64,000 bases of DNA from Burkholderiales bacterium. Lineage in GTDB: Bacteria; Pseudomonadota; Gammaproteobacteria; Burkholderiales; Casimicrobiaceae. Both the position numbers and the translations under genes were made by a program. The notes under the pieces are model-generated. The model was not told the origin of the DNA, did not search any database, and saw only the letters and a program-made list of their open reading frames with translations. Every line of letters begins with the position of its first letter. Positions within the stretch are counted from its first letter, which is position 1. The stretch covers positions 1 to 64,000 of the forward strand of contig JANXNI010000041.1 in assembly GCA_025354165.1 (NCBI GenBank), read 5' to 3'. Shown here piece by piece: positions 36,527 to 45,730 of this stretch.

Positions 36527-37254
36527 GCTTTGACTAGATGCAGCGCGTCAAATTGGGTGAGATCAACAGAGAGCGGCGTCACCGAAACATAACCTTCGGC
36601 AATCGTGCCGAAGTCAGTGTCTGGGCCGGAATCGGCCGCCTTCCCGACCGGGCCAACGCGATATTCAACGATGCCTTTTTCGTTCGTTGCTTTCACTGCA
36701 GGTTCCGCCTGATGACGTCTGCCAAGTCGCACGGTGCGAATACCTTTGATCTCGGTATAGGGCAGGTCGGGAACGTTGACATTAAGTAGCCACGGCGTCG
36801 AAGGCAAGCGCTTTTGGTATCGCGCCACGATGTCGCGCGCGACTTGGGCCGCAGTGTCAAATCGTGTCGCCGGACGAGCAGCGAGCGACACCGCAATGGA
36901 CGGAATACCCAGCAAATAACCTTCCATCGCCGCAGCGACTGTACCCGAGTAAATCGTGTCGTCACCGAGATTAGCGCCGTCATTGACACCCGAAACCACC
37001 AGATCGGGACGAAAATCGAGAAAACCAGTCACCGCGAGATGCACGCAGTCAGCGGGCGTGCCGTCGACGAAATAGAACCCGTTATCGGCTTGCGCGATAC
37101 GGAGCGGACGATCCACAGTGATGGAGTTTGACGTGGCACTGCGATTGCGGCTCGGCGCAACGACGGTTACGTCTGCCAGCGATGACAGTGCGGCAGCCAG
37201 TGCAGTAATGCCCGGTGCGTCGTAGCCATCATCATTGGAAACTAGAATCTTCAC
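36514..37254 (-). CDS. surE: 5'/3'-nucleotidase SurE
   Basis: Metal-dependent nucleoside monophosphate phosphatase of stationary phase and stress survival. The 246 residues begin [16 protein letters not shown] with the DD metal pair, then [30 protein letters not shown] and [20 protein letters not shown], all SurE signatures. It is the first gene of surE-pcm-nlpD. Its start overlaps the proposed start of the divergent ABC permease by 20 bases, so one of the two starts may be wrong; the SurE start is the secure one because its conserved motif begins at the first codon. Confidence 0.96.
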   Translation of the reverse strand: MKILVSNDDGYDAPGITALAAALSSLADVTVVAPSRNRSATSNSITVDRPLRIAQADNGFYFVDGTPADCVHLAVTGFLDFRPDLVVSGVNDGANLGDDTIYSGTVAAAMEGYLLGIPSIAVSLAARPATRFDTAAQVARDIVARYQKRLPSTPWLLNVNVPDLPYTEIKGIRTVRLGRRHQAEPAVKATNEKGIVEYRVGPVGKAADSGPDTDFGTIAEGYVSVTPLSVDLTQFDALHLVKAWLS

Positions 37255-38974
37255 TGTCGAGAATTATAGAGAGCCGTTCTTGCATCGAACGCAGGGCCCA
37301 ATTAACCAGCAATATCCTCAGCAGCAGAGCGATCACGGCACGCAGCATTTCAAAAGCAACGCAGCCTATGCGTTTTTGTTGTTAGCGGTCGCGCTGCCGT
37401 TTCTAACCCTGCTGTTCACCATGCTCTCGGCAGATGCCAGCGGGCTGTGGATGCATTACGCCGCGACCGTGTTGCCCACCTACGTGGCGAACTCGGCGGT
37501 GCTTGGCTGTGCGGTCATGGTGCTGGCAAGTGTCATGGGCGCGGCCTGCGCATGGCAGATTGAGCGATATGAGTTCCCCGGACGCCGCGTATTGTCGTGG
37601 GCATTGTTGTTACCGATGGCAATGCCTGCGTACGTGGCGGCGTATGCCTTGACCGATTACCTGCAATTCAGTGGGCCGCTGCAAACGGCGCTGCGCACGA
37701 GTTTTGGCTGGGTGAAGGGCGATTACTGGTTCCCGGAACTGGTGTCGATGCCGGGCGCGATCACGGTGTTTAGTCTGACGTTGTATCCCTATGTGTATTT
37801 GCTGGCGCGAACAGCGTTCGCTGAGCGCGGGGCTGAGTTGTACGAAGCGGCGCGTACGCTGGGTCTGAATCCGCGCAGCGCGTGGTGGCGAGCGGCTTTG
37901 CCAGTCGCTCGACCGGCGATTGCAGGGGGTGCATTGTTGGTGCTCATGGAAACACTGGCCGATTTCGGCACTGTGAGCTACTTCGGTGTGGAAACGCTGA
38001 CCACAGGCATTTATCGCGCGTGGCAAAACATGGGCGATCTGGTGGCGGCGGCACAGTTGGCGGGGGTTTTGCTCCTGGCGGTACTGCTACTGGTGTGGCA
38101 AGAGCGCCGCAGCCGCAGCCGTGCCCGCTATGCCGGCACGCGGGCACGCGCCCAGCGCATGGGCTTTGCGCTGTCACCCGGCAAAGCGTGGTTGCGCACT
38201 GTACTTTGCTCGATTCCGCTGGTGCTGGGATTTGTGCTTCCTGCACTTATGTTGCTACGTTTGCTGGCGCGCGAATGGACGTCATTGTCACTCAGCTCTC
38301 TTTTGCGCTGGACCGGTAATTCGATACTCATTGGCGGTGTCGCGGCGTTGGTGATTATTGGGCTCGCCTTGACCCTGCATGCGCGCGCACGACTATCGAA
38401 CGAGCCGTGGGCGCTGCGCATCGAGCGCTTGCTGTCGTTTGGTTACGCGGTGCCGGGCGCGGTACTGGCGATTGGTATCTTGTTGCCGCTGGCATGGCTG
38501 GACAATCAGATGATCGAAGTCAGCAAGCGCTTGTTTGGATTCAATCCGGGCTTATTGCTAACGGGAAGCGTGTTTGCGCTGGTCTACGCAGCGAGCATTC
38601 GCTTTTACGGCGTGGCGTCGAGCGGTGTTGGTGCTGCGTATTCGCGCTTGCCGCGCCATGTCGACGACAGCGCGCGGGTACTGGGCGTGAGCGGCTGGGC
38701 GCTGTTTGCCCGCGTTCATTGGCCGTCGCTTAAGCCCGGTGCGCTGGCGGCGATGCTCCTTGTGTTCATCGACACGTTGAAAGAATTGCCCGCTACGCTC
38801 ACGTTGCGACCGTTTAACTTCGACACGCTGGCGACACAAACTTATAACCTCGTGAAAGACGAGCGCCTTGGCGAAGCTGCTTTACCGTCGCTGCTGCTCG
38901 TGCTGGCGAGCCTGCCTGCCATTGCGCTTCTGGCTCGCGTTCACAATAAAAGAGTTCAACGAAAAAACGTATGA
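37235..38974 (+). CDS. Iron-type ABC transporter permease with two permease domains
   Basis: Membrane component of a Fe(3+)/thiamine-type ABC importer (FbpB/AfuB/ThiP class). 579 residues, about twelve helices, with two copies of the BPD permease domain. EAA-type loops are [20 protein letters not shown] in the first half and [20 protein letters not shown] in the second. The start is doubtful: 37235 overlaps surE, while an in-frame TTG at 37280 would drop 15 residues and still leave the first helix ([18 protein letters not shown]) intact. No ATPase or binding protein is adjacent. Its stop overlaps the next start (ATGA). Confidence 0.88.
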   Translation: METRIFTVENYREPFLHRTQGPINQQYPQQQSDHGTQHFKSNAAYAFLLLAVALPFLTLLFTMLSADASGLWMHYAATVLPTYVANSAVLGCAVMVLASVMGAACAWQIERYEFPGRRVLSWALLLPMAMPAYVAAYALTDYLQFSGPLQTALRTSFGWVKGDYWFPELVSMPGAITVFSLTLYPYVYLLARTAFAERGAELYEAARTLGLNPRSAWWRAALPVARPAIAGGALLVLMETLADFGTVSYFGVETLTTGIYRAWQNMGDLVAAAQLAGVLLLAVLLLVWQERRSRSRARYAGTRARAQRMGFALSPGKAWLRTVLCSIPLVLGFVLPALMLLRLLAREWTSLSLSSLLRWTGNSILIGGVAALVIIGLALTLHARARLSNEPWALRIERLLSFGYAVPGAVLAIGILLPLAWLDNQMIEVSKRLFGFNPGLLLTGSVFALVYAASIRFYGVASSGVGAAYSRLPRHVDDSARVLGVSGWALFARVHWPSLKPGALAAMLLVFIDTLKELPATLTLRPFNFDTLATQTYNLVKDERLGEAALPSLLLVLASLPAIALLARVHNKRVQRKNV

Positions 38975-40149
38975 CCATCGCCCGCACCAAATCAGATAAG
39001 TCGCTCGGCACCGTGCTTGGGGACATCACCCCCAAGCAATTCATGGCGGCGCATTGGCAGAAGCGCTGGCGCTTGATACGAGCCGCGGTGCCTGACTTCA
39101 AAGATCTGGTTGATGTCAAAACGCTATGGGCGCTTGCGGGTTCGTCGAACGTTGAGTCGCGCCTCATAATTCGCGACGGTAAGAACTGGAAGCTTGAAAC
39201 CGGCCCATTCAGCAAAAAGCAAATCGCCGCGCTGCCGGAGCGTGGCTGGACTTTGCTGGTGCAAGGACTCAATCTGCACGTTCCTGCTGCCGATGCGCTG
39301 CTGCGGCAATTCAATTTTTTGCCGTACGCGCGGCTCGATGACGTGATGGTGTCGCTCGCCGCGCCGGGCGGCGGCGTCGGCCCACACTTTGACTCGTACG
39401 ACGTGTTTTTGCTGCAAGGCATGGGCACGCGGCGCTGGCAGTTGAGTGAACAGAAGGATTTGTCGCTCGACCCGGCTGCACCGCTGAAAATTTTGAAGAA
39501 ACTGTTGCCAACAGAGACGTTTGAACTGACTGCGGGTGACATGCTTTATTTGCCACCGCAAATCGCCCACGACGGCGTTGCGATGCAAAGCGAAGGCTTC
39601 TGCACGACTTATTCCATTGGCTTTCGAGCGCCGACGCGACAGGAAATCGCCGATGCGTTTCTCGATTGGCTAGGAGCAACGAGCGAAATAGAGGGTCGCC
39701 TGTCTGATCCGGATTTACCTGCGACGTTAACGCCCGCAAAAGTGCCTGCCAGTTATCAGCGCGAAGTGCTCGGCGCGATTGCTGAAATGCAGATTGACCG
39801 GGCTGCGATGAAGCAGTTTGCCGGATGCTTTGCAACTGACATCAAACCTCAGACTGAATTTGATGCGCCTGAGCCTCCTATAACGCGCGCTGCATTTGCA
39901 AAAGCTTGCGCTAGCGCAAAGGGCGGCAGCGTGAGTCTTGCTGCGGCTGCGCTCTGTCTGTACGATGACGAATATCTGTTCATCAACGGCGAGGCGTTTG
40001 TGATTAAGGGCGACGGTTATTTCTGGCGAGCGCTGGCGGACGCGCGCGCACTGGCAGTTCCCTCGACCGTGGCGCGCGAGACGATTGACGCGCTCTACGC
40101 GTGGTACTCCGATGGCTGGCTAAAGCTGGTGGATGCCGTCGAGCGATGA
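38971..40149 (+). CDS. JmjC/cupin ribosomal protein oxygenase, RoxA (YcfD)-like
   Basis: 2-oxoglutarate/Fe(II) oxygenase; the E. coli relative hydroxylates an arginine of ribosomal protein L16. The 392-residue length fits. The iron-binding HxD is in GVGPHFDSYDVFLLQG and the distal histidine in YLPPQIAHDGVA. GTRRWQLSEQ is also typical. An N-terminal cupin domain (about 1-230) is followed by a helical/winged C-terminal part. It overlaps the permease gene and the following gene by four bases each, giving one operon. L16 as the substrate is inferred from the family. Confidence 0.9.
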   Translation: MTIARTKSDKSLGTVLGDITPKQFMAAHWQKRWRLIRAAVPDFKDLVDVKTLWALAGSSNVESRLIIRDGKNWKLETGPFSKKQIAALPERGWTLLVQGLNLHVPAADALLRQFNFLPYARLDDVMVSLAAPGGGVGPHFDSYDVFLLQGMGTRRWQLSEQKDLSLDPAAPLKILKKLLPTETFELTAGDMLYLPPQIAHDGVAMQSEGFCTTYSIGFRAPTRQEIADAFLDWLGATSEIEGRLSDPDLPATLTPAKVPASYQREVLGAIAEMQIDRAAMKQFAGCFATDIKPQTEFDAPEPPITRAAFAKACASAKGGSVSLAAAALCLYDDEYLFINGEAFVIKGDGYFWRALADARALAVPSTVARETIDALYAWYSDGWLKLVDAVER

Positions 40150-40664
40150 ACAGCGGGCAGAACCCACCGGATGCCAGCCTACCGCCGATACCCAATGTGG
40201 TGAGATCGCTGCTGACATGGGACGATACGTCGCGCGCGCTAAATGATTTGATCGACCGAACCGAACGCACGCTCGATGTTTTTGATGCGTCACTTGCGTT
40301 GCAAGACTGGGGCAGCCGAGCCCGGTGTGAGGCGCTGCAGCGCGCTGCACTGGTGCACCACGCAAACATTCGGATTCTGGTGGTTGACGGGCACTTTGTG
40401 TCGACGCAAGTACCTCGATTGCTCAATCTGCTCAAGGCGATGGGGCATCGCATCACGATCATGGTGAGCGACGCGCACGAGCTTCCAGAGTGCAGTTATG
40501 CTGTTGCAGACCGGCAACACTTTCTTTTTCGCCCCAATTCGGTGCATTCACAAGGAACATTGAATTTCGGTAATGCTGCGAAATCAATGGGTTACGCCGA
40601 TTCATTTCATGTACTTTGGGAACAAGGCGGGCAGCGCATCTTTCCCGAAGTACTTGGACTGTAA
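40146..40664 (+). CDS. DUF7931-like protein, possibly an inactive phospholipase D fold
   Basis: 172 residues from the ATG at 40146, which overlaps the preceding stop. The central part ALVHHANIRILVVDGHFVST, then LLNLLKAMGHRITIMVSD, and ADRQHFLFRP resembles the second half of PLD-like domains, but no HxKxxxxD motif is present. Proteins of this kind follow the RoxA gene in other betaproteobacteria (from memory). It is the last gene of the permease-roxA operon. No reaction can be assigned. Confidence 0.65.
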   Translation: MNSGQNPPDASLPPIPNVVRSLLTWDDTSRALNDLIDRTERTLDVFDASLALQDWGSRARCEALQRAALVHHANIRILVVDGHFVSTQVPRLLNLLKAMGHRITIMVSDAHELPECSYAVADRQHFLFRPNSVHSQGTLNFGNAAKSMGYADSFHVLWEQGGQRIFPEVLGL

Positions 40665-40814
40665 ATCCAGCCATTTCCCCTTTTCGGGTTTTCGCTATAC
40701 TTTCGCTCCTCACTCAGTTCTATTCCGGTTTCGCTCATCGGGGTGGTCTCCACTGAGGGAGATTCTCCTTAAGGCACACACATTCGTTAACGACTCACGT
40801 TGTAAGGAAACAAA

Positions 40815-41183
40815 ATGAAGAAGTCCCTCCTGGTCGCTGCTCTTATCGCAGTTAGCCTTGTCGCTTGCGGCAAAAAAGAAGAGCCAAAAGCTGTTGCACC
40901 TGCAGCCGCTGCGGCTCCCGCTCCTGCCCCTATGGCTGCACCCGCTCCAATGGATGCTGCTAAAGATGCGATGGGTAAAGCTGTCGACGCAACTAAAGAT
41001 GCAGCCGGCAAAACCGCCGATGCAGCTAAAGATGCCGCTGGCAAGGCCGTAGATGCAACCTCAGCTGCAGCAACTAAAACTGCTGACGCTGCTAAGGATG
41101 CTGCTGGCAAAGCCGTTGAAGCTGCTAAAGATGCAGCCAAAGACGTAAAAGACGCAGCCAAGGATGCCGTGAAAAAACCCTAA
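40815..41183 (+). CDS. Small lipoprotein with Ala/Lys/Asp helical repeats
   Basis: 122 residues. The signal peptide ends with the lipobox VACG (Cys about 19), then an Ala/Pro spacer, then an 80-residue stretch built of repeats around DAAGKAVDATK, about 11 residues each. Such 11-residue Ala/Lys/Asp repeats occur in LEA-like and apolipoprotein-like amphipathic helices. Codons of the repeats vary, so they are not a recent slippage product. A clear hairpin terminator follows. It stands alone with its own leader. A structural or desiccation/stress role would be a guess. Confidence 0.8.
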   Translation: MKKSLLVAALIAVSLVACGKKEEPKAVAPAAAAAPAPAPMAAPAPMDAAKDAMGKAVDATKDAAGKTADAAKDAAGKAVDATSAAATKTADAAKDAAGKAVEAAKDAAKDVKDAAKDAVKKP

Positions 41184-41208
41184 TCGGTTTCAGTTAACGC
41201 AACCTCTA

Positions 41209-41246
41209 AAAGCCGGTTTCATTTTTAATGTGACCGGCTTTTTTTC
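41209..41246 (+). terminator. Terminator between the repeat lipoprotein and the HAD gene
   Basis: Stem AGCCGGT / ACCGGCT (41211-41217 and 41233-41239) followed by TTTTTTT on the plus strand; AAAA before the stem allows some activity on the other strand. Confidence 0.9.
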
Positions 41247-41263
41247 GTCCGCGATTTGTGGTG

Positions 41264-41995
41264 CTATGCCGTCGTGCCTTTGCTGAGCCATTCGCAAATG
41301 GCGTGCAGCGACTCAATGGTCTCAACGCCGGGGGGCAATTCATGGGCATGAATATGCGCCAGATCAGGCACCCAGTGCGCGCGCGCGCCTGCGGCCACGG
41401 CGGCGGTTAACCCCGGAAGCGAATCTTCAAACGCCCAGCATTGGGTGGCGTCGACGCCGAGCTGGCTGGCGGCGTGAAGATACAGATCAGGCGCGGGTTT
41501 GCCGTGAGTGACGGCGTCGCGCCCGACCACAACGTCAAAATGCGCGAGCAAACGGGCCTTTTCCAGCTTGTGGCGTGCGAAATGGGTACCGGTTGATGTT
41601 GCAACAGCACAGCGCAAACCAGCCCCTCTGACCGCCGCTAACGCCTCGACGACGCCCGACTTGACCGGCACGCCTTTGGCAATTCGCGCCTGATAGTGCT
41701 CGTTCCACACGCGCTGATACTCATCAAACGGAAAATGCGCTCCAAACTCGGAAATCATCATGCGACCGAGCGCGTCGCTTCCGAGACCAATCATTCGCAG
41801 CGCCAGCGCCTTCGATACCGAATGTTCAAGCAGGCGGGCGGTAACGAATGTGGCTTCTTGCGCCATGCGTTCGCTGTCGATCAGAAGACCGTCCATGTCA
41901 AACAGAATCGCCGCGGGATGATCGCGGCGATTTTCTGCGGGATACAGCTTTTCGTTGAAGGCGTTATTTGACAGGGGCTGAGCCGTATAAACCAT
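41264..41995 (-). CDS. HAD-superfamily hydrolase, beta-phosphoglucomutase-like
   Basis: Phosphatase or phosphomutase of HAD subfamily IA. Core motifs: AILFDMDGLLIDSE (nucleophile and acid Asp pair), CAVATSTGTHFARHKLEKA (motif II), and KPAPDLYLHAA with WAFEDSLPGLTAAVAAG (motifs III and IV). The helical cap lies between. Starting at the ATG at 41995 gives 243 residues; GGAAAAG lies a suitable distance ahead. A GTG at 42013 would add six residues. Either start is inside copy G of the dispersed palindrome, and no ATG, GTG or TTG exists between the repeat and the catalytic motif, so the repeat encodes the first 17 or so residues. Confidence 0.88.
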   Translation of the reverse strand: MVYTAQPLSNNAFNEKLYPAENRRDHPAAILFDMDGLLIDSERMAQEATFVTARLLEHSVSKALALRMIGLGSDALGRMMISEFGAHFPFDEYQRVWNEHYQARIAKGVPVKSGVVEALAAVRGAGLRCAVATSTGTHFARHKLEKARLLAHFDVVVGRDAVTHGKPAPDLYLHAASQLGVDATQCWAFEDSLPGLTAAVAAGARAHWVPDLAHIHAHELPPGVETIESLHAICEWLSKGTTA

Positions 41996-42060
41996 AGAAC
42001 TCGACTTTTCCACTTTTATCGTCCTAGCCCTTAATCAGTCGTCATTTCACGAAAAAGCCA
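41945..42060. repeat. Dispersed palindromic element, copy G
   Basis: Begins CAGCTTTTCGTTGAAG, inner arms AGGGGCTGAG and CTAGCCCTTAATCAG, centre ACTCGACTTTTCC, ends CACGAAAAAGCC. It overlaps the 5' end of the HAD gene and ends 15 bases before the stop of the MBL gene. Confidence 0.8.
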
Positions 42061-42074
42061 TCAATCAGTTCGAC

Positions 42075-42839
42075 CTACGCGATGGTGACCCATTCGAGCC
42101 CCTGATCCTGCGTTGCCACAAAAATTTCCTCCGCCGCACCACCCAAGGCTGCCGCAAACGCTTCCTTTGCGAGGTTGGCGCGGTTGTTCTCACGACTCAA
42201 ATGCGCAGCGACCACACGCTGCAACCGGCTGCTGGCCACCCGAGCCAGAATTTTCGCCGACGCTGCATTCGACAAATGCCCGTAGCGGCCGGAAATGCGC
42301 TCTTTGAGCCGCTGCGGATACGATGATCGGTACAACATATCTTCGCAGTGATTAGCCTCCAGAAACAGCGCATCACAGTCGGAAAGCGACGCCTCAATAT
42401 GCGGCGTCGTCTCACCCACATCAGTCAACACGCCCAATCGACGCTGACCATCAGTGAGCGTCATCTGTGCGGGCTCCCGGGCGTCATGCGGCACTGGAAA
42501 CGGCAACACCTCAATGTCGCCGACCAAAAAGGCATCATGCGAATCAAACCCGCGCAGCGTGCAACCATCCCAGCGTGATTCAGTGGCGCTTAAGGTGCCA
42601 AACGTCAGCCACACTGGAATGCCAAAACGCCGCGCAAACCGTGGTGCACCGCCGACATGATCAGTGTGCTCATGGGTAATGATGATCGCGTCGATTCGCT
42701 CGGGTGCGAGGCCTAAGCGCGCGCACCGATTTACAGTTTCCCTGATGCCAAAACCACAGTCAATCATGACAGTGGTTTGCGCTACTTGCACGATTAAGGC
42801 GTTGCCTTCGCTTCCGCTACCGAGACTGGCGAATCTCAC
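42075..42839 (-). CDS. MBL-fold metallo-hydrolase, YycJ/WalJ-like
   Basis: 254-residue metallo-beta-lactamase-fold enzyme. Metal-binding motif IITHEHTDHVGG (HxHxDH) near residue 57, further ligands in LTDVGETTPHI, LEANHCEDML and AAHLSRENN. The N-terminus MRFASLGSGSEGNALIVQ is characteristic of the YycJ/WalJ group, thought to be a nuclease or phosphodiesterase. It follows bamC by about 50 bases on the same strand, a frequent order in betaproteobacteria. Confidence 0.9.
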   Translation of the reverse strand: MRFASLGSGSEGNALIVQVAQTTVMIDCGFGIRETVNRCARLGLAPERIDAIIITHEHTDHVGGAPRFARRFGIPVWLTFGTLSATESRWDGCTLRGFDSHDAFLVGDIEVLPFPVPHDAREPAQMTLTDGQRRLGVLTDVGETTPHIEASLSDCDALFLEANHCEDMLYRSSYPQRLKERISGRYGHLSNAASAKILARVASSRLQRVVAAHLSRENNRANLAKEAFAAALGGAAEEIFVATQDQGLEWVTIA

Positions 42840-42889
42840 GTGACTGTCAAACTCGCCATTGCAGTCATAGGCTCACCGGATAGTGTCAA

Positions 42890-44029
42890 CTAGCGAAGTT
42901 GTGCGTGCAACAGCGTGACGATGCGGGTGCCGATGGCGGTCGCGTCAGGCGTGCCCTTGCTGTCAAGCACACGCACGTCAGTCTTGCCAGCAGTTTCTTT
43001 CACCGTGATGCGGTACTGCTCGGCCACTTCCTTGGTGTCCGTGCGCCAGAATTTAAGCTTGTCGAGAATGCCGGGCTCGTTGTTGGCGATGGTGTCCGGG
43101 TCGGCGTAGCGCACGAAGTACGTGCCTGCAGCACGGTCACGATCCACCACGGTGAAGCCAACGCGATCCAGTGCAAGGCCAACGCGGCGCCATGAACGAT
43201 CAAAGGTGTCATTCATGGACAGGCTGGAGACCCCGCCCACCGACACGATTTGCGCCTGATCCACACGCGCCGCCGCTGCTGCTGGCGATACCGCAGCCTG
43301 AGCGATCTGCGTCGCCTCTTCCTTCGGTGCACCCAAATACTGCATCATGCGATTCAAGATTTCGGCCTCGTACTCGGGCTCTGGTTTGCGCTGTTCGTAG
43401 CGAAACACCGGCTGTGTGCTGGTGCCGATATTTTTCTCTTCGAGGCCGCGATGGCTGATGAAGATCTCGGTCGTGCCGTTGGCACCGCGTTCCAGACGGG
43501 TGCGATATTTATCGCGGGTGCCGCTGGAGTAAACCTGCTCAAACACTTTACCGATAGTGCGACGAATAATGTCTTCCTGAATACGTGCGCGGTTCTCCGC
43601 CCAGTCAGTTTCCATGAGACCGATGCGCGAGTCGTCCGACACCAGCGTCATGTTCATGCTCGCCCAGAACTCGCGAACTTTCGGGAAATTCACTTCGGGC
43701 GTGCCCGGCACCACCAGCCAACGCTCGGTACCCGCCCGCTCAATGCGCATGCCCGACACGGCAGGCAATACGCCACCGGCCCCCGACAAAACCGCCGCGC
43801 GATTGGCCGAATTAACGCCCGAAAGGGTGGCCGTTCCGGCGCGGAAACGTTCGTCGTACTTGGGCGGCGTCAAATCCGGCGGCACTTCCAGCGAAGGGCC
43901 CGACGTCGCGGCCTTGTACTCGACACGCTTCGCCTCGAATGGGCTGTACTCTGCAATCGTGCTGCAACCAGCGAGGGTCACTGCGATAGCAGCAAGCGCT
44001 GTGAGCGCAAACGTTGAAACTGATTTCAT
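42890..44029 (-). CDS. bamC: Outer membrane assembly lipoprotein BamC
   Basis: Accessory lipoprotein of the BAM complex that inserts beta-barrel proteins. 379 residues; signal peptide with lipobox LAGC (Cys about 22), the unstructured N-terminal lasso with YKAATSGPSLEVPPDLTPPK, and two helix-grip domains. WLVVPGTPEVNFPKVREFW is in the first domain, FDRSWRRVGLALDRVGFTVV in the second. The order dapA-bamC is conserved in proteobacteria and supports the call. The ATG at 44029 follows a usable AGGAACACG site. Confidence 0.93.
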   Translation of the reverse strand: MKSVSTFALTALAAIAVTLAGCSTIAEYSPFEAKRVEYKAATSGPSLEVPPDLTPPKYDERFRAGTATLSGVNSANRAAVLSGAGGVLPAVSGMRIERAGTERWLVVPGTPEVNFPKVREFWASMNMTLVSDDSRIGLMETDWAENRARIQEDIIRRTIGKVFEQVYSSGTRDKYRTRLERGANGTTEIFISHRGLEEKNIGTSTQPVFRYEQRKPEPEYEAEILNRMMQYLGAPKEEATQIAQAAVSPAAAAARVDQAQIVSVGGVSSLSMNDTFDRSWRRVGLALDRVGFTVVDRDRAAGTYFVRYADPDTIANNEPGILDKLKFWRTDTKEVAEQYRITVKETAGKTDVRVLDSKGTPDATAIGTRIVTLLHAQLR

Positions 44030-44064
44030 TCGTGTTCCTGTTTCTAAAGTCTTAGCGTAATTTT

Positions 44065-44970
44065 TTAGAGCAATCCGGCGTGGCGCATTGCAGCTTCAAG
44101 CACGGGTTCAAATTTTGGTGTCAGCGGTGTCATCGGCAAACGTGTCGTCGCGCCACACTTGCCCATGCGTGCCATCACCCATTTCGGCGCAATCGGATTG
44201 GCCTCGACGAACAGATCAAGGTGTAGCGGCAACAGCGTATCGTTGATCATGCGAGCCGCAGCGAAATCGCCCGCCAAAGCAGCACGGCAAAGCTCAGCCA
44301 TCGCTTTCGGTGCGATGTTCGCCGTAACAGAAATCACGCCATCGCTACCCATCGCCATCAACGCCAGCGCAGAATCATCGTTGCCACTGTAGACTGCAAA
44401 TCGCTTGTCAAGTTTCCGTAACTGACGAAGCAGTTCACTGCCGCGCGCGATGTCGCCCGTGGCGTCCTTGATGCCAACGATGCCAGGCACGGCAGCCAAC
44501 CGCAAAGTGGTTGCCGTCGCCATATCGGCCACGGTACGACCGGGCACGTTGTACAGGATCATCGGGAGGTCAATAGCCTCCGCAATCGCCTTGAAATGCT
44601 GGTAAAGCCCCTCTTGTGTGGGCTTGTTGTAATACGGGACCACCGAGAGCGACGCGTCAGCACCGACTGATTTCGCGTATGCGGACAGACTGATCGCCTC
44701 ACGCGTTGAATTAGCCCCGGTACCAGCAACAACCTTGATGCGGCCCGCCGAATGCGTCACCGTCGTCTTGATCAAAAGCGCGTGCTCATCGACATCCACC
44801 GTCGGCGATTCGCCCGTGGTGCCCACTATCACAATCGCAGCGGTACCAGACGCCACATGCCAGTCGATCAGACGTTTAAGTGCATCGATATCCAGCGCGC
44901 CGTCGGCGTGCATGGGGGTAACGATGGCAACCAAACTGCCTTGAATCGGGGACAATGCATCAATGGGCAT
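44065..44970 (-). CDS. dapA: 4-hydroxy-tetrahydrodipicolinate synthase
   Basis: First committed step of lysine and diaminopimelate synthesis: condenses pyruvate with aspartate semialdehyde. 301 residues with the DapA signatures: [10 protein letters not shown], the catalytic Tyr in [10 protein letters not shown] and the Schiff-base lysine in [11 protein letters not shown]. The ATG at 44970 was preferred to a TTG at 44982. It heads the dapA-bamC-MBL group on the minus strand. Confidence 0.97.
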   Translation of the reverse strand: MPIDALSPIQGSLVAIVTPMHADGALDIDALKRLIDWHVASGTAAIVIVGTTGESPTVDVDEHALLIKTTVTHSAGRIKVVAGTGANSTREAISLSAYAKSVGADASLSVVPYYNKPTQEGLYQHFKAIAEAIDLPMILYNVPGRTVADMATATTLRLAAVPGIVGIKDATGDIARGSELLRQLRKLDKRFAVYSGNDDSALALMAMGSDGVISVTANIAPKAMAELCRAALAGDFAAARMINDTLLPLHLDLFVEANPIAPKWVMARMGKCGATTRLPMTPLTPKFEPVLEAAMRHAGLL

Positions 44971-45073
44971 GGAAGTGAACAAAAATCGAAGCTAACTTTG
45001 AATGTTAGCGCAGGGCGCATGCGCTCGACTCGGTGCTTGGACAACCAGGCTTTAGTGGTCTAAAATAGTGCGA

Positions 45074-45730
45074 ATGGGGAAATACAGACTTTGGGCATGT
45101 GTGCCGCTGCTGCTGGCTAGCTTGGTCTCGACAACGCTTTCGTTGTCGGCATCGGCCGCGCCCAGCGATCCGGCAGATGCGCCAGGCCCGCTACTGCGAG
45201 CCGAAAAAACGTTGCGCAATTTGGGTGACAAGGCCAAAGACTCCGCCGCAAACATCACAAGCTACGCGCTAGCGCTGATCGGCGTTGACTACCGGTTTGG
45301 TGGCAACACACCGGATCAGGGTCTCGATTGCAGCGGTTTGATTCGTTACGTGTTTCAGCAAGCCACTGGCATTTCCCTGCCGCGCAGCGCGCGAGAACAG
45401 GCCCGCGTCGGACAATCCATCAAGCGTGACGATTTACAGCCCGGCGACCTGGTGTTTTTCAATACACGTCGTTTCCAGTTTTCGCACGTTGGACTTTATA
45501 TCGGCGACAACCGGTTTATCCACGCGCCGAGCACGGGTGGCTCGGTGGAAGTGTCGAATCTGGATAACCGCTACTGGCAAAAAGCGTTTAATGGCGCGCG
45601 GCGCGTCGTCGCCGGGTTGCCGGATGTGACTGCTCTGGTAGTTCAATCCGCTCAGGCGGCCACCATCAACCCGATATCTCCTGAAAAAGCCTCGCCAGCG
45701 GCTAATACACGCGACGCCAGCGAAAACTAG
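45074..45730 (+). CDS. NlpC/P60 (C40) cell-wall endopeptidase
   Basis: Secreted peptidoglycan endopeptidase of the spr/NlpC type. 218 residues; signal peptide ending near ASAA (about residue 30), a short linker, then the C40 domain with the catalytic Cys in LDCSGLIRYVFQ, catalytic His in SHVGLYIGDN and a further polar residue in FIHAPSTGG. The frame could also start with GTG at 45068. It converges with the ankyrin gene, and the stops overlap by four bases. Confidence 0.93.
   Translation: MGKYRLWACVPLLLASLVSTTLSLSASAAPSDPADAPGPLLRAEKTLRNLGDKAKDSAANITSYALALIGVDYRFGGNTPDQGLDCSGLIRYVFQQATGISLPRSAREQARVGQSIKRDDLQPGDLVFFNTRRFQFSHVGLYIGDNRFIHAPSTGGSVEVSNLDNRYWQKAFNGARRVVAGLPDVTALVVQSAQAATINPISPEKASPAANTRDASEN

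Noticed and set aside
43250-44017. 255-codon plus-strand frame
   Set aside because: Antisense to bamC; composition is Arg/His-rich as expected of a shadow.
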